From Dolomedes plantarius (taxonomy: Eukaryota > Arthropoda > Arachnida > Araneae > Dolomedidae): DNA of 64,000 bases. Position 1 is the first letter of the stretch; each line of letters opens with the position of its first letter. The position numbers and the translations under genes were made by a program. The notes under the pieces were generated by a model, which was not told the DNA's origin, ran no database searches, and saw only the letters and a list, made by a program, of their open reading frames with translations. Location: positions 220,170,781-220,234,780 of the forward strand of contig OU015493.1 of the NCBI GenBank assembly GCA_907164885.2, in the 5' to 3' direction. Shown here one piece after another: positions 14,641 to 26,873 of this stretch.

Positions 14641-15524
14641 TATGATAGCCATCATGTGGTATTTTTTTTCAATCGAACATTTCTATACTTTTCACTTAAA
14701 CCGTAATTTGTCTCGATTTGCCCCCCTACTCTGCAAATGTTTTATTAAAAACCAACTTTCGGAAGCTTTTTTTTTACCGTAAATTTGCCTTAAAATACCC
14801 CCTCGTTTATGCTTAATATAGAATGACGTTAAAACTTTTTTTTGTAGACTCGGGATCGTGTAACTGATTTCCCTGCACTCCTCCCTCCACCCGAAATCAC
14901 AAAAGTTATACAGCCGGGGTGATATATTAATAGAGTTGTCTCGTAAAAACCTGACCACGTTTTTCAATTTTTTTTAAAGGCAGAACGGATTCTCCCTTTT
15001 CTGAAAGTCACTGGTAAGTGAATCACGGGGATAAGGAGGCGAGGGAGGTGGCAAGAGCCCGGGCGGATTTTCAAAGTGTCAGTACACATTATGAGTGGGT
15101 CCGTTGTAGATCACGGTTTAATTTCACAGTTTTGCACAAAATATATTTTAAAAAGTTGTTTGTACTTTTATAACTGATTTCTATGTATTTTTCAGTGCTG
15201 ATTTCAAAAACGAAATCCATTTTTGTATCACGTCAGGTTATCTCACTAAAAGGGTGTGAATTTTGGGTGAAAAACTCAATTTAACGCAAATTTGTATATT
15301 TTTTCTAGAGATTCTAAATTTTAATAAACAGATAAAAGATGACATGGTTTACTTTTACACAACAGAATATTGCAAAAAATTGCAAAAAATTGCATAACTA
15401 TAGAGTCAAAAGTCCTTGTAGAAGCGCTTTCGCTACACATCAAAACTTCTTTTATTGCTCTTCCTGCTGTGGACAGCTTGAGGATCGTCCTTTTTTAATA
15501 TCCAGCAGTAATCCGTTATCATGT
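14641..15524. other. AT-rich stretch, nothing recognised
   Basis: No protein motif or terminal repeat is visible. A small direct repeat of TTGCAAAAAA lies near 15370-15390. Confidence 0.4.
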
Positions 15525-15527
15525 TAA

Positions 15528-16246
15528 GGGGATGGTGGACTTTCAAATTACCAAAAATCGAGCAAAAATTGAAATTTTTTTTGGGGGTGTATTAATATTT
15601 TAAAAACATGTAAATATTGGAATGAAATGCATTTAAAATGTGTAGTGAAAAGAAAAATGAAAAATTGGTGGCTTTAGAGTAGCAAGTATTAAAGGTAGAT
15701 TAAAAAATTATCTTTTAAATGACTTTTTCTCAAAATGAGAAATTTCCAGATTTGCAAGTCTTTAAAATGCTCCTCGCGTCATAATTTTTGATGAAATTTT
15801 ATGAAATTTATAATAAAGATTCCTGTAATACATCAAAATAAAGTTATGTATCCATTTTAGGATTCGAGGTCATTTAGGTTATAAAAGTTTAACTTTAGTG
15901 TAGAAAAGTACAAAAATTTCGCGAAAATTCAGAGTACAAGCATAAAAATATTTTCTAAAAATTAACTATTCAACGAAAGTACAAAAAAATACATAACTTT
16001 GTTTAGAAAGTATTTATAAGCAATATAAATGCAAAATTAAGGGGAAAAGTTTAAAATTGAGTCGCAAGGAGCATTTTAAAGAAGGGTAATTTAATTTAAA
16101 TTTTTTAATTATAAAATATTTTTTTTAAATATTTATAAAATTTTATAAGGTGTTTAATATTGTTATACTTTAATGAATATATATACAAAATTTCATATCT
16201 CTGTGGTAAAAATTTCAAAAATCGTTTTGAAAGGTCCACCATCCCC
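15528..16246. mobile_element. PIF/Harbinger-like MITE
   Basis: Inverted ends start GGGGATGGTGGAC and continue TTTCAAA (left) or CTTTCAAA (right complement). TAA flanks both ends (15525-15527 and 16247-16249). A 3-bp TAA duplication with GGG-starting TIRs fits PIF/Harbinger. The 719-bp interior is AT-rich with no transposase motif, so it is non-autonomous. An alternative would be another superfamily with a coincidental TAA. Confidence 0.7.
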
Positions 16247-16304
16247 TAACTTTGCAGGGAAGAAGTCAAAGTGTGAGATGAGAAAACGAACTTTTATGCT
16301 CATA

Positions 16305-16690
16305 TTACCCATGCTGCTTTTTCTTTTGTTTCCCTTTTTTTTCCTCAAAGCTGGCATCCCTCATTAGTTTTCTGATGTGAGGTCCGACAAACACTCCATC
16401 TTTTATCTTTGCCTCGCATAACCCAGGAAACTGCTCACATACGTATCTAAAACATTCTCCTTCTTTTGGCAATGCCTTGACAAATTGTTTCATCAAACCC
16501 AATTTAATGTGTAGGGTAGGAAGTAATACCTTTTTGGGATCTACAAGACTCTCCATCTCAACATTTATAACTCCAACCTGCAAGGTTTTTCTCAGCGGCC
16601 ATTCTTTCTTTATATAGAGTTGCTTCCTGTCACGACTGTCCCATTCGCAGAGAAAACAGGGGAACTCTGTTGAACATGCAACATTGAGAT
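16305..16690 (-). pseudogene. Relic of an unidentified transposon-associated protein
   Basis: The minus-strand frame from about 16690 reads a FPCFLCEWDSRD block, then KKEWPLR, and after VEMESLVDPKKVLLPTLH comes IKLGLMKQFVKAL and a FPGLCEAKIKDGVFVGPHIR block, ending in a Lys-rich tail. I recall similar uncharacterised proteins (FPCFLC...LHIKLGLMKxFVKAL...KIKEGIFVGPQI) scattered in arthropod genomes, behaving like transposon-borne genes, but cannot name the family. Only a fragment is present and the N- and C-terminal parts are missing. The upstream 16700-17080 sequence may belong to it but is not recognisable. Confidence 0.5.
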
Positions 16691-17099
16691 CACTTTTTAT
16701 TCACCACCATTTATAATCTGAACAACAATTTTTGCAAAAGACCTGCTCAAGACTTTCAAAACATTCTTTTAGATGTGGTACAGTGGAATGTGGTGGGAAG
16801 GTGGATGGCGGGGACAGACAGGCACTGATGCTGCAGTCACACACATCTAGACAATTCTGCAGTACGCAGCCCCCCGACACATGTTGACACATTTGGCTGT
16901 CGATTAGTCACGGTACTCCCCCCAAGGTCCCCCGAATCTCTTTGATGATCTGTGAAAAACCAACTGAGGGGAGGATCGCTGCAGAGCGGCTCTGCAGAGC
17001 GCTCCCCATAAATCACTCGTTTTCCCCCTGCATACTGTGCAGTGCAGATATATGTGGCCCCCTTATGACACAAAAGATGTCAGTGGAGGGAGATAGTAA

Positions 17100-18240
17100 G
17101 GGATAGGAGAGAAGGTTGACAAACAGGCACTAATAGGATAGTGATACAGTTTTAACCGTATTACACTAGTTTTTGTACGTCTGTCTATTATATATAAGAA
17201 TGTCCATTTCAGTGCAAGCGCCTTAAAACTTTCTCACATTACTTTTTAAAAGTGTTTGTAAGCAAAATATAACAGTTTCTTTGGAAATATTTGAAATTTT
17301 GTATACACTCATAGTGATACCTAACTTTAAAAATACACAAATTCGATGAAACTAGACATACTAATTGTAACAAAACTGTACACGATGGATTTTTTCAATA
17401 ATTTTCCCATAATCATCACCAAAAATGATATAAAAATCCCTGATTACATTTGAGACAATATTTTTTCACAGACCTGCGTTATCTAGGCATCTTTTTAAAA
17501 AATGAGGATTCTGTAACCGCGGCACAGAGTGCATTTAGGACGTGCTATGCAAGGAAGAAGTTGCCACCCTTCATGAGGAAGTTGGCGCCATACCCTTAGA
17601 GACGACCAACAGAGGGATGGAAAACTTTCGAGATCGGCAGTGCAACGACAATAACCCGAGTGATGTCATTTCCAAAACCTAGTCAAAGAAAAGTCAAACA
17701 TTGTTCCAAAAGTCCTAGACATTTTCAAAACCTAGTGGGGAATAGCTGGATTGTTTTTACTTTTTAGAAAATATAAAGCTTTTTTCTATGAATTGTTTCG
17801 TTTGTTTATTTAGAACCCTATGAAATGGGGTAGTCCATTTCGCTACACCCCGAAATTTATACCTCTGTTTTGGTTTGGAATGTTTGCTATTTGGTATTTT
17901 CTAAAATGAGTTTTAGAAATTGAAAAATCACGGAAAACATTGGAGAAAAATGTTTTCAATTATGATTAAGAATGACAATTGTTTAGTACAGAATAGCAGT
18001 CCACTACGGAATTTTCACGAAACGGAATTTTCACGTAAGTGACACACGGAATTTTCGTGTAGTAAAATTATCGACTCCCCGTGGAGATTATGATACGAGA
18101 TTACCCAAGAAACTCAAATTTCGGAATGATATATTTGTATCTTTATGTGCCATTTCATTTATCTTCATATTTTTATTTACTTAAGTTTACCGGTTACTTG
18201 GTTAGAATTTATCCGGTTAGAGGGCATTAGAAACAACATA
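17100..18240. other. AT-rich stretch with a small repeat, no gene seen
   Basis: The motif CGGAATTTTC occurs three times within 18005-18060, twice followed by ACG. Otherwise nothing is recognised. Confidence 0.4.
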
Positions 18241-18249
18241 GCTACATCT

Positions 18250-18505
18250 ACAGCATCACGTGTCTATCATATCCCCTGGTGACCCACGGTGCCAGTTTTG
18301 ATAATGAACTCAAGGGGCGACATCTGGAGGGCTCGCATCCCCCCCCCTACCGACATACCACAGGGATGGACTTTCCGTCCTGCGTATTTAAGATGCCCGT
18401 ACCCGTCGTAGACACGAAGGCCTTCGGTGGCGATTATCGGGTTTCGAATTGAACACCCTCATTGCGACTCGCTAATCACCGAATTCCGACGCGTTAACCA
18501 CACTT
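18250..18505 (-). mobile_element. Probable tRNA-derived SINE
   Basis: On the minus strand, from about 18505, TGGTTAACGCG fits a polymerase III A box and a TTCAATTCGAAACCC block about 50 bases on fits a B box. GC-rich sequence continues to about 18250. No clear poly-A tail or target duplication was found, so the boundaries are approximate. Confidence 0.5.
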
Positions 18506-18509
18506 AGTT

Positions 18510-19924
18510 TTATTCAAAATTTATCTAGTCATCTAGAAATCAAAATATCTCAGGTCGGATATCCAAGCTAGTCGATAAAATCGATTAATCCGGGAATAGT
18601 CGGGCGTCGGTCTCTCTGCCGCCAAAATCACTAACCCCTCTCCCCTTGCAGTTACAATGGATAAATTATGCGTAGCGGACCCTGCCTGTTCATATTTTTG
18701 TGTAGTAAAATTGCAAGTCACTCCTGTGGTTTCTTAGACTTTTATTTCATTCTAAAGTTAAAATCGGTCTGAACGACCGCTTTGCGATCACATGTGTTAA
18801 CTCATTTCCCGCCTTTCATTTCCTCTTTACAGTTTCCGCGAATTTCTTGACAGGAAAGTTTATGGGAATTTTGTGAGGAACCCCCTAAAAAAGTTGCTCG
18901 ATCTCCAAAAACGGAAAGGTGTTGATTTTGCACAACAAAGCAAAAACGAAAAACAAAGCAAATTTGTCAACAATGTAGTTTGTATAGAAAATACGTATAA
19001 TTTGTGTGTAGAATTTGCAAAACCATGTGAATTTTCTAATGTAGATTAAAAGTTATGCAAATAACATTAACTGTAATATTAATAGCAATCTTTGAAACAT
19101 ACAATTGAATATTTAATTTAATTAAATAAATGAATGATGTAAACTGTATCTTTTAAACTTCAATGTCTTTAATGATTTCATTAAATTTCACCAGCTCAGA
19201 AATTTATATCTTCCGAGGAGAACATGACAAAGTGAGAATTTATCGCCCCGTCTTTCGGGGCGAATTTTGATAGCAATTTTCAAACTGTCGGACTTGTTTT
19301 CTGAGCAGCTGTCAAGAGCACGTTATGCTTCGGACTTAACTCCAATGGCAATTTTTTAATTTTTCCAGGATATTTTCAAATTATGTTCGCAATTAGTAAA
19401 TAGATAGATGCTCGAGCGCGTCTGAGAGTTCGGGAAAATAAATTGATTACACTATTTGAGTCATTGAAATGCGGTCTACCATTGGACAGGTATTGTGCGA
19501 CTCATCAAGAGCACACCTTTTCCTAGGTGATCTACGAACAAAGCAGAGAGATCCAGGCGAAGAAGTAAAAAGAGGCATTTCGGCGAATACATGCAAACGA
19601 ATGTCTTGCATTCGTTTTGAAAATGCTAGAAAATTGAAGTTATTCAGCACTAATTCAAGGGATTAAGAGAAAACATTTTCCACAGAAAATATGTCAATGC
19701 CTGTCCAAACAAGGTGCCGGAAAATTTTAAAATTTCTTTCATTCGGGATAAAATAAGAATTATTCATAAAATGGGAAGACGGATGATGAAAAGCTTTCAG
19801 TTAACAAGGAACTAAATTTAAATTTTCTTAATTCCTGATTTTTTCCAGGTTAATCGCAAGAAAATAAAATGTTTCTGGCGATATTTAACTGCAATTTCAT
19901 TTATTTTAAAATTTAACCACGGGT

Positions 19925-19925
<1 letters not shown>
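18510..19925. other. AT-rich stretch, nothing recognised
   Basis: The open frames at 18533-18721 and 19447-19666 carry no family motif. They overlap on opposite strands without codon structure I would trust. Confidence 0.4.
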
Positions 19926-19927
<2 letters not shown>

Positions 19928-19965
<38 letters not shown>

Positions 19966-19966
19966 G

Positions 19967-19997
<31 letters not shown>

Positions 19998-20043
19998 GTA
20001 TATATATATGTATATATATATGTATATATATGTATATATATAT

Positions 20044-20134
<91 letters not shown>
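19928..20134. repeat. (TA)n microsatellite with TGTA interruptions
   Basis: About 207 bp of TA repeat. The left half carries regularly spaced TG interruptions and the right half is pure. Confidence 0.97.
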
Positions 20135-20137
<3 letters not shown>

Positions 20138-21730
20138 CGACACTAACTTCGCGAGAAAGTTAAGCATAGCTAATACTTGATTTCAGAAAGCCTTACCTCC
20201 TCCTTAATGAAATAAATTTTTGATTAATTCTAATTGTTCCAACGGTTGCAAAGTGTGTCACACTGAATTCGGAAATTCCCTGAGAGCTTCTGCCTGACAA
20301 ATATTCAGCTCATGAATACGAATGCCTGTTGCTTGCCGAGATCACCGTGAAGCTGAAAATCGAGGAGAGGTGGGGGGGGGAAGCTTAAGTTCCCCCTCCC
20401 ACCCTGTTCAGACTGACAAACATTTTTATCAGCTCGGTGCTCCGTTAAAGAGATTGAATTACTAACTGAGTCGGGGCCATTTAAATATTACACATGCATT
20501 CTGGAGGGGAGGAGGGTTCTTACAAAGGCAATACTTACGTAAGACAGAAAACATGCACGCAAGACAGTGCGCTGCGATGTGTTCCTGACATACATACATA
20601 TATAAAGCTTTCAAAATTATATGTCTAGAGTACTAACAAAAAATTTTAAATTTTTCATCTCTTTAAGGGAGACCCGTAAGAAAAAAGCTAAAATTTTTAT
20701 TATTGACTTTAAAGCAACGATTTCTTTTTATAATATTTAAGCATATATTTATAAGCAATAATCAATAAAAAAATCAATTTTCTGTATGGAATTTTATTTT
20801 ATATTGAGATTTTTATACTTTTTTTTACACAATTCACCTACTTTTTCAAAAGAATACTCCTTTGTCAATTTTCAATTACTTTGTATAATTTTAATTTTTA
20901 TAATAATGTCATAGTATATGATACAAACCTAGGAAGAGCTTTTTTTAAATATATTTCTGAATTTTTGTCAAAAAAAAAATATTTTTCTCATTATATGGTA
21001 ATTTTTTACAAAAATTCTGCTTTATCTTGTTTATCAATGTGTAAAAAAACAAAATTAAGCCTTTATACAAAAAAAAACTCTCCCTACGTTTCTTAAACAT
21101 TCAATCAAGATTTAAAAAATATAAAAAGTATAACTGTAAGTGCATATTTCTCATAGCCTTAGTACTTCGAAGTCAGACAAAACTGCAACAACATGATTTT
21201 TAGAAAAATGCATTTAAAATATAAAACACAACAGAAATGAAAGAAAAATAACTTACTTTTGTAACAAAAATTTTTTTTAGTAATTTATGAAGTTTGAAGG
21301 TTCTTATAATAGCAAGAAGATATTAAATTAAACATAGAAAAAAAATTATAGGCAGTTACATATGTGAAGGAAATTGGACGATTTGCTAAAATTCATAAAA
21401 AAAGCTTCATAATTTTATTTGAAACAATTAAAAAAATATTTTTTGCTATTTCTTTTATCTTAAAGGACTATAGGAGAAAATTGTGTGCTAGAAAATTTAA
21501 AAAAAATATTTGTCTACATTACTAAAAAAATTTGAAAATTTTAACTAATATAAAACTGTACGACGACTGCTTTAAAGTGAAAAAACGTTTGCCACGGATA
21601 ATTTAAACTTTAAGCTTTCAAATACCAGATTTGAGAATGTACCTTTTCTTTTCAAGCATTTTTCAAATCGAAAGTGCGTCAAGATGAAAGATCAAGATCT
21701 TAGAAGGATAAGGTAAGATAATATTTTTTG
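20135..21730. other. Very AT-rich stretch, nothing recognised
   Basis: No protein or repeat ends were found. The sequence near 20640-21560 is extremely A/T-rich and the open frame at 20881-21096 is low complexity. Confidence 0.4.
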
Positions 21731-21734
21731 GGCC

Positions 21735-22310
21735 CGGAAGACATCCTTCTGGTTAGAGCGCCGACACTGGTTCGATTCCAACACTCGCCACTGCACAACC
21801 TCGTATTTAAGGGGATATGGGGGCGTTGAATCTGTAGATCCAATAGTCCCTCCTTGTAGTTTGTAGGGGTGGAAAGAGACACGAATCCTCAATATGTCGT
21901 CTCTGCAAATGCTCGGAAATAATTTCGCTGCAACTGGGTTAAAGTCAGCCTCAGTCATCTGTGGTGTCCAATAACCATTGAATTTTTTCGAATCTGAACC
22001 GGATATAAACACCTTAAATCTGTGGACCTGAAATTCCTTCCGTGCGGTATGTAGGGGTAGGAGATGGGTACGAACCAATCATATGTCGTCCCTGGTGTTG
22101 CTCAGCCTTGGTGTCCAACAACCACTGAATGACCTCATGTCTAAGCCGGGTCTAGGAACATTGAATTTGTAGGCCGACAAGTCCGGCTCCATAGGGATTG
22201 TAAGGGTTGGAAGAATATAGTACGAGCCCCGCAGATGTCGCTTGTCTGTATGCTCTGCCAAAGTTGGGGTGGAACATTTCTAAAAGTCGGCCTATGACGC
22301 CAATGGTTGT
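21735..22310 (+). mobile_element. SINE-like repeat, partially triplicated body
   Basis: The start TGGTTAGAGCG (about 21752) fits a polymerase III A box, and GGTTCGATTCC (about 21769) fits a B box at unusually short spacing. Three related body blocks follow. Each has a GTAGGGGTGG-like element, an ACGAAYC element and an ATGTCGTC...GCTC block, near 21862, 22050 and 22200. Single copies of the same body occur at 28150-28275 and 36650-36960. It ends near a CA/TA microsatellite. Confidence 0.6.
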
Positions 22311-22324
22311 GAGCAAGCCGAAGT

Positions 22325-22326
<2 letters not shown>

Positions 22327-22390
<64 letters not shown>
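22327..22390. repeat. (CA)n-(TA)n compound microsatellite
   Basis: About 36 bp of CA repeat followed by about 28 bp of TA repeat, ending at the target TA of the Tc1-C element. Confidence 0.97.
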
Positions 22391-22667
22391 CAGTGGCTAC
22401 CAAAAGTTTTCGTACACTTACGATTTTTAATGAAGTAGGTGTCTATCCATTAAATAAAATGAATATTTCAGAATGGGTATTTAATGATAAGGTCTATAAT
22501 CTATTCATAACAAAACTACATGAAATATTTTAAAAACATAGTAAAACTTTGTTTTTAAGAAACTAATAATCAAAAAGTAACAAAAACTTTATCTCACAAA
22601 AGTCATCGTACACTTCTAAAAAATTTCAAGATATTAGTAAATATTCTAATTTTTAGTTAAATTAATA

Positions 22668-23674
22668 CATGGTCTGACATTAAAGTTCGGTGAATACTCC
22701 TGTAACATTAACGTAGATGAAATATTATGAAAAGTTACCTTACTGTCCTTCGAAATAGTCACCTCCCATAACTATGCACCGCTGACATCTGCTATACATG
22801 TTCTGGAAACTTTGCAAGAAGTCTTCTTGTGGGATGGAGTTCAAAAGCCTCGTCACGTTTCGTTGGATGTCAGGAATATCGTCAAATCTCTTTCCTTTCA
22901 AAGCGAGTTTGAGTTGTGGGAATAGGAAGAAGTCTGGAGGATTGAGATCTGGCGAGTGTGGTGGATGTTCAATTTGCACCACCCCCTTTTTGCCAGGAAC
23001 TGTTTGACGATATTGGCTGTGTGAGGGCGAGCATTGTCGTGAACAAAAAACCATGAACTTCGTTGTTCGTACTGGGGTCGTACCCTGCGTAGATGTTTCA
23101 TGAAACGGGTCAAAATTACAATGTACCCTTCAGCAATCATCGTCGTTCCCTCAGGTAGAAATTCCTTGTGGATAATGCCTTGACTATCAAAAAAGATGAT
23201 GACCATCGTTTTCATGAGTGATTTTTCTGCTCTGACCTTTTTCCGACGAGGTGATACAGGAGAACGCCATTCCATGCTTTACCGTTTCGTTTCAGAGTCG
23301 TACCTGAGACACCAGGACTCATCCTCAGGGACAATACAGTTTAAGAAGTTTGGTGTTGCATCTGCCGTTTCGACAAAATCCTGTGAAGCCTCTAAACGTG
23401 CCTGCTTGTGATCGTCATCCAAGGGATGTGGCACAAGACGACAACACGTTTTTCTCATCCCTAAATTCTGGGTAACGATTTGTCGCACGGAACAAACGCA
23501 CTAAACAAGCACTTTGTAAAACAAGTCTTACACGGGACACAAACGAAGCTCAACTGAACAACGGTGGGGGCAGATGGTCAACACCTACCGCTACGCAGGT
23601 GCACCGTTTTGTTTCTCAAATGTTGCCAGATCAGCCGTTCTGACTTCATTCACCGAACTTTAATGTCAGAGGGA
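22668..23674 (-). mobile_element. Mariner element nested in Tc1-C
   Basis: Inverted repeats start TCTGACATTAAAGTTCGGTG at 22673-22694 and 23649-23670. Short unmatched ends reach flanking TA dinucleotides at 22666-22667 and 23675-23676. Comparison with the uninterrupted Tc1-C sequence at 26530-26600 confirms an insertion here. The element is about 1.0 kb, shorter than full-length mariner, and its transposase frame is broken and lacks the N-terminal domain. Confidence 0.88.
22740..23488 (-). pseudogene. Mariner transposase, N-terminally truncated and frameshifted
   Basis: The minus-strand pieces run 23488-23279, 23275-22898 and 23054-22740. They contain a first-Asp block VPEDESWCLRYDSETKR, where many mariners have GDESW. 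The second-Asp block is FVHDNARPHTA and the third is HSPDLNPPDFFLFPQLK. The end GGDYFEGQ matches the mariner C-terminus. The helix-turn-helix region upstream is missing. At least one frameshift separates the second and third acids. Confidence 0.85.
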
Positions 23675-23866
23675 TATCCTTTAGCATCCATAACAGCTTT
23701 TTAACGTCTGGGAATAGATTGCACTAGTTTTTTTGTAATTTCTGCATCAATGTTCATCCATTCTTCCATCATAATTGTTTTTAGTTCGCTTTTCGTGTGG
23801 ATATCGTGTTTTCGTACTCGCTTCCTCCGGTTCTCTCCAAATATGTTCTATTGGGTTTAAATATGG

Positions 23867-24572
23867 CTATTGAGGTGATGTTTTCAAAACTTGTGGACAA
23901 TTATAGAGACACCAGAGGTGAACGTTGAGATCCGTGTGCTTAGGATCATTATCTTGATAAAAAACATAGTTGTTTCCCATACCAAAATTTTGGGCTGATA
24001 ATTTTAAATTGCCTCTTAAAATATTCATATAAACAGCATGATTCATTATGCCATCAATAAATACCAAATTACCTAGTCCTGATGCTGACGTGCACCCCCA
24101 CACAAGGACACCTCCACCGCCATGCTTAACTGTTCCTACTAAGTTCTTGGGATTAAGTTCCTCATTTTTTCTTCTCCATACAATTCTACGCCCATTGGAA
24201 CCAAAAATGTTAAACTTGCTTTCATCGGCAAATAAGACATTGTTCCAAAACGTTTGGGGTATATTTATCATTAATAGTACGAAGGAAAGCCCAAGCATTC
24301 TGTTTTTTTTTCACTCACAAAAAAAATCTACCGGCAGAACGCCCACGGAATCCAGATGCTCTGAGAACTCGTCGAACAGTTTGAGGTGAAATTGAACTAG
24401 AAAATGTTCCATTAAATTCTGCAGAAACTTTTACAGTATTCAAACGTGGATTTTTCACAAATTTTCTAACTATAAATCTCTGATCACGTTTTGTTAACTT
24501 TGCCCGACGACCTTTTCTTACCTTATTTTCGATACAATTTTCTTCTTTAAAGCGTTCTTGCCCATACTGCAT
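23867..24572 (-). pseudogene. Tc1-like transposase, family C (minus copy), broken
   Basis: The gene would begin at the ATG at 26014 (MARSRKET), right of the solo LTR. It resumes at 24572-24315 with KRDQRFIVRKFVKN and a second helix-turn-helix ending TVRRVLRASGF. The catalytic part at 24298-23867 has Asp1 in VLFADESKF, the GGGGVLVWGC core, and Asp2 in FYQDNDPKHT. After that the frame breaks and the third-acid block is lost in decayed sequence toward 23680. The LTR insertion separates the first codons from the rest. Confidence 0.82.
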
Positions 24573-24599
24573 AGTAGAATGGGATAAATTAAGTAATTT

Positions 24600-25920
24600 T
24601 GCTGGGAGGAAATACCGATTAGAGATATTAAAATGTTAAAGTTAAAATATTAACAAGTTCGTTTACTAATTACTCATTATCCATTACTAATTACCGAGGT
24701 TCGTTTTAACCCAGCGTGTAAGTCTGTAAGAAAAAGACACAATCTAAATGCTTTTAAAATGATGAGGACCAATATATACAAATTAACAATAAAATATTTA
24801 TTACTCAAATAAACAGTTAAATTATACAGTATTAAAATTGATTTACTATTCTCATAGCCACATGTATAATTAATAATCTGCTGAAATGATTAATATTCTT
24901 AAATAATAAGTTGGGTCCTCACCCTAGTAGGTCTGTATCATTTAAAAGGATAATTTAATTTAAATATAAATCTAAAAAAAAATGAGTACTGTCCTTCAAC
25001 ATAAATGCAAAGACTGACTTACCCCACATTCGGCTTGGCTCCGATGACATCGCGGCTTCAATATAGTTGCAGGGTTGACTCGAAAGTCTCACCACAGAGC
25101 AAGTCCGTAGGCTATTTGCCCTCAGCACACCTCTCTCTCTCTCCCAAATCTCTGAACTCTCTCTATATCTAAAAATCTCATTTCTAAGTCTTAATATTCA
25201 TCTCAACTTTTTCATATATGTTTCTACCTTCCAATCATAATATTTTCTTCTCCATATAAACTCCACCTACGTATTAAAACCTTTTTCTAGTGACTATAAT
25301 ATTTCTCTTTTATTAAATTCACACTTCTCATTGGACCTATACTTATCTTTCACATTTTCCCCATTTTCCTTCCTACATTTTTCTTATATTTTATTTTTCT
25401 TAAATCCCCCTCTCTAAGTTTTCTATAATTCAACAATACTTACTGTGGCCCAAATTCCTTTCAATTCTTATTCCTTATTCTAGGAGGCCTTTCCGACTGA
25501 CCCTCGTCTGTTACGTAACTCTTTCACCGAAGGGCTTCTTTATGGGAGCGGTCTTTTAACTTACCGCGATTCTAACTTACTACTGGGCCTTTCTTATGGG
25601 GCTAAGTCATCGGTTAATAAGTCAAAGGACACCGAGCTATTTTCCAACGTTTTCCCCACTTTACAATAAATATATTTTTATTGCGTACTTTTCCTTTTCT
25701 AACAATCTTTTAAACTTATGTAAAAGGCCTTTTTCTTATGCTGACCACTATAACCGGCTAAATCCTGAATCTACCTTTCCTCTGCGTATACAGTTTTTAT
25801 AGCTGACCCTTTTCTTATTTCTTATCCTTTTCACTACGTTTTACAATGCATAAAGAATCTTAAACATGACTTGCAGCTGTTGATTCTCCTAGAAACCCTT
25901 GCTGGCTTAAAGAGCCTGCA
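24600..25920. mobile_element. Solo LTR, copy 2
   Basis: The 1,321-bp unit starts TGCTGGG and ends CCTGCA, flanked by ATTT at 24596-24599 and 25921-25924. It aligns over most of its length with 9268-10619, including blocks near the left third (GAGGTTCGTTTTAACCC-like) and right third (GGGCCTTTCTTATGGGGCTA). It interrupts the Tc1-C transposase gene. No internal retrotransposon sequence is present. Confidence 0.85.
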
Positions 25921-26214
25921 ATTTAACAATAATCCGAACTGATTTACCACTACTATGATGAAATATAATCAATTTTAGAATGCTGTGTGGTGTTTCTTTA
26001 CGACTACGTGCCATTTTAAATAATAAATAGAATATTGCGGAGTAGGCAAGCAAGAATTAAAGCCAAAAGATATTTTAAATGTCACCACAATTAAAAAATA
26101 AAAATAAAGCGCCAGGCCTAATTTAAATTATTAATTTATCCGATAATATTTCAGTGTACGATGACTTTTGTGAGATAAAGTTTTTGTTTGAGAGTTTTGT
26201 TAGAGAGTTTGTTG

Positions 26215-26560
26215 ACACAATTTAAAATTATTAGCCCAAAATTTGGTTACTGGAATCAACTTTGTTTTTTATCAAGATAACGATTCCAAGCAAGCGGCTA
26301 TCAACATTCGCCTCTGGTGTCTCTATAATTGTCCAAAAGTTTTGAAAACACCACCTCAATCGTCAAATTTAAACCCAATAGTACATAAACTGGAGATTCG
26401 AGTACGAAAACACGACATTCACACGAAAAACGAGTGAAAAAAAATTATGATGGAAGAATGGATGAATATTGATGCAGAAATTACAAAAGAACTAGTGCAA
26501 TCTATTCCCAGAAGTTAAAAAACTGTTGTGGATGCTAAAGGATATGCTACTAAATATTAA
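26215..26560 (+). pseudogene. Tc1-like transposase C-terminal fragment, family C (plus copy)
   Basis: The fragment begins at a sequence encoding LAQNLV-like residues before the second-Asp block (FVFYQDNDSKQ, 26270-26290). It then reads LWCLYNCPKVLKTPPQSS and KLEIRVRKHDIH, and reaches the family's C-terminal codons near 26530. It lies head to head with the minus-strand copy, so it entered by rearrangement and not as part of one gene. Confidence 0.75.
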
Positions 26561-26827
26561 TTTAACGAAAGATTAGAATATTTACTAATAAGTAGAGATT
26601 TTTTACAAGTGTACGATGACTTTTGTGAGAAAAAGTTTTTGTTACTTTTTGATTATTGGTTTCTTAAAAACAAAGTTTTACTATATTTTAAAAATATTTC
26701 ACGTAGTTTTGTTAAGAATAGATTATAGATCTTATTATTAAATACCCATTCTGAAATATTCATTTTAATTAACGGATAGACCCCTATTTCATTGTAAATC
26801 TTAAGTGTACGAACACTTTGGGAGCCA

Positions 26828-26830
<3 letters not shown>

Positions 26831-26872
<42 letters not shown>
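26831..26872. repeat. (TA)n microsatellite between Tc1-C and Tc1-D
   Basis: About 42 bp of TA repeat bounded on both sides by transposon ends. Confidence 0.95.

Positions 26873-26873
<1 letters not shown>

Larger units (their letters stand above)
22391..26830 (-). mobile_element. Composite Tc1-like element family C with two nested insertions
   Basis: Outer ends are CAGTGGCTACC (22391) and the complement of CAGTGGCTCCC (26830), with TA on both sides. The terminal inverted repeats extend for about 230-240 bp (22391-22620 and 26595-26830). Reading leftward from about 26190, the sequence is one minus-strand copy, containing a mariner (22668-23674) and a solo LTR (24600-25920). From about 26215 to 26830 it is the 3' half of another copy in plus orientation. 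The two are fused near 26190-26215, so the element is a rearranged chimaera about 2.1 kb long without its insertions. Confidence 0.82.
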
